Source: an uncultured Pseudomonadota bacterium (GTDB taxonomy: Bacteria > Pseudomonadota > Alphaproteobacteria > RF32 > CAG-239). From it: 46,794 nt of DNA. The position numbers were made by a program, and so were the translations under genes. Of the stretch, positions 41,481-46,794 are shown piece by piece. Within the stretch, counting starts at the first letter, position 1; the number at the start of each line of letters is the position of its first letter. Under the pieces are notes generated by a model. The model worked only from the letters and a program-made list of their open reading frames with translations, did no database searches and was not told where the DNA came from. The stretch lies in assembly GCA_949297185.1 (NCBI GenBank), contig CASFRM010000011.1, forward strand, positions 1 to 46,794. The letters are read 5' to 3'.

Positions 41481-43232
41481 ATGAATAACAATATCACCTT
41501 AAATGCCTCAATGCGAAGTAATTTATTAAGTTTGCGAAACATCTCCAAACAAATGGATAAAACTCAGCTGATATTAGCGACGGGCAAGAAAGTGAACTCG
41601 GCGATAGACAATGCGTCCGCCTATTACCAAGCGCGCTCTCTGACCAATCGTGCGGCTGATTTAACCGCTCTTTTAGATGCGATGGGACAAGGTATACAAA
41701 CTATTGAAGCGGCAAATGCTGGTTTGGATAAAGCTGATGATTTACTAAATTTAGCCCAGTCAACGGCAAATTCAGCTTTAGAAAATTTAAAAATTCCCGA
41801 AAAGTCATATTTTGAAAGCTTAGTTGGAAATGACGGCGCCGTAGTTACAAATGCTCAAGAATTGCTTGCCGCGGTAAACGCTGGTAAGGAAACTATATGT
41901 GTTTATGGTAAAATTGATATTGAGGAACAAGTTGTATATTTAAAAGCTAATCAAAAATTAGTAGGTATAGGTTATTATGGAAAATTTGATTCCGATACTA
42001 ATAAATTTTCGGCACTTAATTTCGATTATACCAGAAATGTAGGAAGAAGCTTTGTCAATGTATTAAATGGCAGCAATGTAATAAGTGATTTGGAAATTAA
42101 TGTACAATCAGCTGGTCTTGCAGATTGTAATGCGATTTATGTTAATAATACCAAAGATATTTTAATTAAAAACATAAGTATAAATGCAAATGCAAATGGT
42201 GTACGTATTGTAGCTTCAGAGAATATTCGTTTGGAGGGGAGTAATTATTTTAATTTAGTAGGTGACGATACAATAACAGCAATTGTATCAAATAATTCTT
42301 CTGCAGATATTTATGGCGAAACAACGATCAAAAATATTGGAGACAAGTATAATTATGGATTAAATGGAAATATCAATATTTATGGAAAACTAAATATTTA
42401 TAGTGAAGGATCATTTTCATTTCCAGTAACAACAAATACAGGAAAAATAACATTTAAATCAACTTCTGAAGTTAATATGATGGGTTACAATAACATGTGT
42501 ATTTTGCAAGCTTCTACAACTCCAGGGATTATGACATTTGAGGTAGGAGCAAGGTTAAATTATCAAAATCAAGGAAGTTTTGTAGCAGAAAAGGATGTTA
42601 CAGTTACTGGCAACACAGGATCAGGAGGGCATATTTTTATTACAGCTGCTTATCTTCGAAAAAATTTAACAGATTTTAAAGAAACTGCATATTCATGGAA
42701 AGAGGTTGATTTTGAAGGAGATAAATATGGAATTAAGGGAAAGGTTGAAGAAGATTACACAGAACAGTTCAACAAAATTTTTATGCAATATGATAAACTG
42801 TTGAAGGATAGCACTTATCAAGGAATCAACCTTTTATTGAATGGACAGCTTAAAATAGATTACAACGAAAATAGAACATCAAGTTTTTTGGTAAAAGGAT
42901 TCGATATTTCTTCAAAATCCATAGGGATGGAAAAAGTAAGTTGGTTAGTTGCAGAAGATGTTCAAAAAACTTTAGATCAGATATTAAATGCGAAGGTTTG
43001 TATAAGAAACACTTCTGCACAACTAGGTAACTATTATTCGATAATCCAAACCCGCATTAATTTTACCGAAGCTTTGACCGATGTGTTGGAAACCGGCGCC
43101 GATAATTTAACCTTGGCCGATATGAATGAGGCTTCGGCCGAGTATCTTACTTTGCAAACGCGTCAACAGTTAGCAATTAATTCCCTCTCGCTTGCCTCGC
43201 AATCGGCACAAGGAATACTGAGTATATTTTAG
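41481..43232 (+). CDS. Flagellin with a beta-helix-like insertion domain
   Basis: A 583-residue flagellin. Residues 1 to about 101 are normal N-terminal D0/D1 (TGKKVNSAIDNASAYYQ, MGQGIQTIEAANAGLDKADD), and about 426-583 are the rest of D1/D0, starting YTEQFNKIFMQYDKLLKDSTYQGINLL and ending GILSIF. Between them lie about 320 residues not found in the other flagellins here. The segment opens VVTNAQELLAAVNAGKETICVYGKIDI and continues with short, Asn-rich, Ile/Val-alternating units (NAIYVNNTKDILIKNISINA, NGVRIVASENIRLEG), the pattern of a right-handed parallel beta-helix such as pectate lyases. The insertion splits ND1, while the usual D2 site is almost empty. Four cysteines are present (140, 216, 340, 507). 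The insertion is visibly more AT-rich than the flanks. Confidence 0.9.
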   Translation: MNNNITLNASMRSNLLSLRNISKQMDKTQLILATGKKVNSAIDNASAYYQARSLTNRAADLTALLDAMGQGIQTIEAANAGLDKADDLLNLAQSTANSALENLKIPEKSYFESLVGNDGAVVTNAQELLAAVNAGKETICVYGKIDIEEQVVYLKANQKLVGIGYYGKFDSDTNKFSALNFDYTRNVGRSFVNVLNGSNVISDLEINVQSAGLADCNAIYVNNTKDILIKNISINANANGVRIVASENIRLEGSNYFNLVGDDTITAIVSNNSSADIYGETTIKNIGDKYNYGLNGNINIYGKLNIYSEGSFSFPVTTNTGKITFKSTSEVNMMGYNNMCILQASTTPGIMTFEVGARLNYQNQGSFVAEKDVTVTGNTGSGGHIFITAAYLRKNLTDFKETAYSWKEVDFEGDKYGIKGKVEEDYTEQFNKIFMQYDKLLKDSTYQGINLLLNGQLKIDYNENRTSSFLVKGFDISSKSIGMEKVSWLVAEDVQKTLDQILNAKVCIRNTSAQLGNYYSIIQTRINFTEALTDVLETGADNLTLADMNEASAEYLTLQTRQQLAINSLSLASQSAQGILSIF

Positions 43233-43236
43233 ACCA

Positions 43237-43444
43237 GTCATTCTCGGGCTTGTCCCGAGAATCTTTCAAGTTTTATGTACCGCCGTTTTATTATCCATTG
43301 AGGTCATTCTCGGGCTTGTCCCGAGAATCTAAAATAATGTGCCACAGCTTGTTAGATCCTCGGAATAAATCCGAGGATGACGACATAGGGTAGACCAACG
43401 GAATAAATCCGAGGATGACGGCGCGTATGGTGTCCGAGGGTGAC
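43237..43444. repeat. Cluster of REP-like palindromic repeats
   Basis: Two identical 28-base copies (43237-43264 and 43303-43330) with hairpin ATTCTCGGG/CCCGAGAAT. These are followed by a related palindrome in the opposite sense at 43354-43381 (ATCCTCGG/CCGAGGAT) and two partial copies at 43399-43419 and 43432-43444. All share GTCAT at one end and GATC or GATCT-like at the other. Such short palindromes are scattered in many alphaproteobacterial genomes. They fill the space between the third flagellin and the convergent hemolysin III gene and may act as its transcription end. Confidence 0.8.
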
Positions 43445-43486
43445 AATTATGTAGTTTTCGAAGGTGATGGTAAAAATTTATTTTAG

Positions 43487-44137
43487 CTATATCAAAACAC
43501 ATGAATAAAGCACGGCAAAAAAGTGCATAATCGTACCCACCAAAACAAATAAATGCCAAATTGCATGAGTGTATTTTTTGCTTTTCCAAACATAAAACAA
43601 AATACCAAAGGTATAAAAAGCTCCGCCCAATACCAAGAAAATCAATCCCAAATCGGGAACCGCCGCCGCCAAAGATTTAGAAGCAAATACAATCATCCAC
43701 CCCATCAGAAGATATAGTGTTACCGACCAAGCTCTGGTGCCGTTGGTGGTAGAGGAAGCTAGCTTTAAGATTGTTCCCAAAATAGCAAGTCCCCAAATTA
43801 TTCCAAATAAAACCCAACCCAGCGTACCGCGTAAACTTACCAACAAAAACGGCGTGTAAGTTCCGGCAATCAGATAGTAAATGGAAATATGGTCAAATTT
43901 TTTAAGACGTTTTTTTATATGTTCATTTTTAATCGCGTGATATAGTGTCGAGGCAGAGTATAATACAATCATGCTAATTCCGAAAATCACAGTCGAAACT
44001 ATCACCCAAGCATCGCCGTATATCGATGAAAATACTGCGAGCAATACCAGTCCGGCAATACTCAAACCGATTCCCGTACCGTGAATAATCGAATTCCATA
44101 ACTCTTCTTTAGGTGTATATTTGCTAACCGCAGTCAT
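43487..44137 (-). CDS. Hemolysin III / PAQR-family membrane protein
   Basis: A 216-residue integral membrane protein with seven hydrophobic helices. Family motifs are present: NSIIHGTGIGLSIAG near the start, SASTLYHAI, FDHISIYYLIAGTYTPF, and the C-terminal HAIWHLFVLVGTIMHFFAV. The conserved Ser and His residues form the presumed metal site of PAQR hydrolases. The bacterial role is not settled; names such as hemolysin III or YqfA reflect one early report. The ATG at 44137 is chosen for GGAGAAG upstream; another ATG at 44149 is in frame. Confidence 0.9.
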   Translation of the reverse strand: MTAVSKYTPKEELWNSIIHGTGIGLSIAGLVLLAVFSSIYGDAWVIVSTVIFGISMIVLYSASTLYHAIKNEHIKKRLKKFDHISIYYLIAGTYTPFLLVSLRGTLGWVLFGIIWGLAILGTILKLASSTTNGTRAWSVTLYLLMGWMIVFASKSLAAAVPDLGLIFLVLGGAFYTFGILFYVWKSKKYTHAIWHLFVLVGTIMHFFAVLYSCVLI

Positions 44138-44241
44138 TTTCTTCTCCATATATCATAAAAACATCCCGTAGAGATTACCTCAATAATCACACATGTCAAT
44201 AAGGCACCTTGGGGTATTATGGTATGTAAAAGGAAACTATT

Positions 44242-45368
<1,127 letters not shown>

Positions 45369-45378
45369 TTTTAATTAT

Positions 45379-45419
45379 AAGACCCTCTTGGCTATGGCTC
45401 AAGGGGGTCTTGTTTTTTT
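45379..45419 (+). terminator. Intrinsic terminator between gap and pgk
   Basis: GACCCTCTTG/CAAGGGGGTC stem with a 9-base loop, then GTTTTTTT. It would limit read-through from gap to pgk. Confidence 0.88.
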
Positions 45420-45439
45420 GATTTAAATAGGGTAAAAAA

Positions 45440-46651
45440 ATGACAGCATATAAAACCATAGATGATTTAGGTGATTTGAACGGCAAAGTAGTTATGCTCA
45501 GAGCCGATTTGAACGTGCCGATGAATGAAAATTTCGAAGTAACCAATACCGCTCGTATCGACCGTACGGTTCCCACCATTAAAGAATTGATGAGCAAAGG
45601 TGCCAAAGTTGTGGTAACCTCGCACTTAGGTCGTCCCGAAGGTAAGGGCGATATGGCAAACTCTTTGTCACACATTGTTAAAGATTTGGAAAAATCTTTG
45701 GGCAAGCATGTAGTATTTGTTGATGACTGCATTGGACCTCATGTTGAAGAAGCTATCAAAAACATGAAGCAAGACGAAATTTTGTTGCTCGAAAATCTTC
45801 GTTTTTATAAAGAAGAAAAGAAGGGTGACGAGAATTTTGCCAAAGAGTTGGTAAAATATGTTGATGCATATGTTTCCGATGCCTTCTCAACTGCACACCG
45901 CGACCACGCATCCATGGTTGCTGCCGTTAAATTGCGTCCGTCAGCTTTTGGTCGCTTGATGGAAGAAGAAGTAAACGCCTTGTCCAAAGGTTTGAATGAC
46001 CCCAAGCGTCCGTTGATTGCCATTGTTGGCGGTTCTAAAGTTTCGACCAAATTGGATTTGTTAAACAATTTGGTTAAGAAAGTTGATAAATTGGTAATTT
46101 CCGGTGGTATGGCTCATACTTTCATGAAAGCCAGCGGCATTGATACCGTTAACGAAGCTAATTCTTTAGTCCAAATGGATATGATTGATACGGCTAAAGA
46201 AATTATGGCAACCGCCAAAGCCAACAACTGCAAAATCGTTTTGCCGTTAGATGTTGTTGTTTCTAAAGAATTCAAACCTATGGCCGAACACAAAACCGTA
46301 GATTTGGATCACATTCCGGCCGAGGGTTGGAGCTTACTTGATGTTGGGGAAAAAACCATTGCCGCCATCAATGCCGAGTTAGACGAGAGCAAAACTTTGG
46401 TTTGGAACGGACCTTTGGGCGTGTTTGAAATGAAGCCGTTTGATAATGCTACCAACAAAGTTGCCGAGCATGCAGCCGAGCTCACTCAAGCCGGCAAATT
46501 GATGTCGGTAGCAGGTGGTGGTGACACTGTTTCTGCTTTGGCTAACGCCGGAGTAGAAAGCAAGTTTTCATACATCTCAACCGCCGGCGGTGCTTTCCTT
46601 GAATGGATGGAAGGCAAAGAACTCCCCGGAGTTGTAGTTTTGAAAAAATAG
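45440..46651 (+). CDS. pgk: Phosphoglycerate kinase
   Basis: Transfers phosphate from 1,3-bisphosphoglycerate to ADP. The 403 residues show the substrate-binding VVMLRADLNVPM, SHLGRPEGK, the AFSTAHRDHASMV segment, GGSKVSTKLDLLNNLV, the hinge region and the nucleotide site VWNGPLGVFEMKPF with GGGDTVSAL near the C-terminus. Normal length. AGGGT precedes the ATG. Confidence 0.97.
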   Translation: MTAYKTIDDLGDLNGKVVMLRADLNVPMNENFEVTNTARIDRTVPTIKELMSKGAKVVVTSHLGRPEGKGDMANSLSHIVKDLEKSLGKHVVFVDDCIGPHVEEAIKNMKQDEILLLENLRFYKEEKKGDENFAKELVKYVDAYVSDAFSTAHRDHASMVAAVKLRPSAFGRLMEEEVNALSKGLNDPKRPLIAIVGGSKVSTKLDLLNNLVKKVDKLVISGGMAHTFMKASGIDTVNEANSLVQMDMIDTAKEIMATAKANNCKIVLPLDVVVSKEFKPMAEHKTVDLDHIPAEGWSLLDVGEKTIAAINAELDESKTLVWNGPLGVFEMKPFDNATNKVAEHAAELTQAGKLMSVAGGGDTVSALANAGVESKFSYISTAGGAFLEWMEGKELPGVVVLKK

Positions 46652-46667
46652 TTTTCTGAACTAAGTA

Positions 46668-46704
46668 AAAACAGGCTTTTCTCAAATGAAAGGCCTGTTT
46701 TTTT
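46668..46704 (+). terminator. Intrinsic terminator of pgk
   Basis: ACAGGC/GCCTGT stem (with further TTT/AAA pairing inside) followed by seven T. The second copy of the hairpin repeat begins immediately after the T-run. Confidence 0.88.
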
Positions 46705-46754
46705 ATGATTCGAACGTAACACTACCTGCGTAAGCAGGTAGATGTAGACATACC
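46705..46754. repeat. Dispersed hairpin repeat, copy 2
   Basis: Same 50 bases as at 1380-1429 apart from two G-to-A changes. The core hairpin CTACCTGC-GTAA-GCAGGTAG keeps its stem; one of the two changes is in the tetraloop and preserves the GNRA form. It is again placed directly after a terminator T-run. Confidence 0.8.
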
Positions 46755-46783
46755 CATATCTTCGCGCTATAAAGAAGATATGG
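46754..46783. repeat. Variable hairpin downstream of repeat copy 2
   Basis: CCATATCTTC/GAAGATATGG, ten perfect pairs with a 10-base loop, at the same place relative to the 50-base repeat as CCAGCCCA/TGGGCTGG in copy 1, but with unrelated arms. GGAACAGGTAATA follows, close to GGAACAATTAATA in copy 1. The window ends at 46794, so the element may continue. Confidence 0.65.
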
Positions 46784-46794
46784 AACAGGTAATA

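Noticed and set aside
41784..42755. Prophage or transposon insertion in the flagellin gene
   Set aside because: The reading frame is continuous, no transposase or terminal repeats are visible, and both flagellin ends remain complete. It is a domain insertion.

Overview
The window is a 46.8 kb chromosomal piece of an AT-rich, flagellated Gram-negative bacterium, most probably an alphaproteobacterium. This placement is inferred from gene content: a DUF1013/TrcR-type regulator, a FlbD-type sigma-54 activator inside the flagellar operon, a DUF4164 gene next to zapA and a 6S RNA, the efp-IMPase pair, and rnpB divergent from mraZ. No rRNA, tRNA, CRISPR array, insertion sequence or prophage gene was found. 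Several genes start with TTG or GTG.

Left part (1-20 kb): the end of one flagellin and a complete second flagellin, a secreted Sel1-repeat protein and, on the minus strand, accB-accC. Then come two flagellar operons. fliK-flgD-flgE starts from a textbook sigma-54 promoter. fliF-fliG-fliH-fliN-flbD-flhA-(MinD/FlhG-like)-(FliK-like)-(J-domain/SH3 protein) is tightly packed. FlbD is the sort of AAA+ activator that would fire the sigma-54 promoter.

Middle (20-28 kb): a YmdB-like phosphoesterase; a 6S RNA behind zapA and a small coiled-coil gene; a ThiE-like protein, efp and an inositol-monophosphatase homologue that has lost most metal ligands; an OmpA-like protein; rpmE; an unknown membrane protein; and a TrcR homologue with a histone-H1-like tail. 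A 600-bp gene-free stretch follows. It holds a promoter, five UUCG-hairpin repeats at roughly 37-bp spacing and a terminator, and looks like an undescribed small RNA.

Right part (28-46.8 kb): mraZ-rsmH-ftsL-ftsI (the first genes of a dcw cluster, cut off by a terminator), rnpB, lpxC-bamD-recN-gltX, an EEP-family protein, argS, small hypotheticals, a third flagellin, a hemolysin III-type membrane protein, and gap-pgk.

The most unusual observations are these. (1) The third flagellin carries a roughly 320-residue insertion resembling a parallel beta-helix, placed inside the N-terminal D1 region. (2) A structured leader with mutually exclusive hairpins precedes that gene. (3) The UUCG-hairpin array. 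(4) Two copies of a hairpin repeat, each abutting the U-tract of an intrinsic terminator at opposite ends of the window, with a downstream hairpin whose sequence differs but whose pairing is kept. (5) The apparently dead IMPase.
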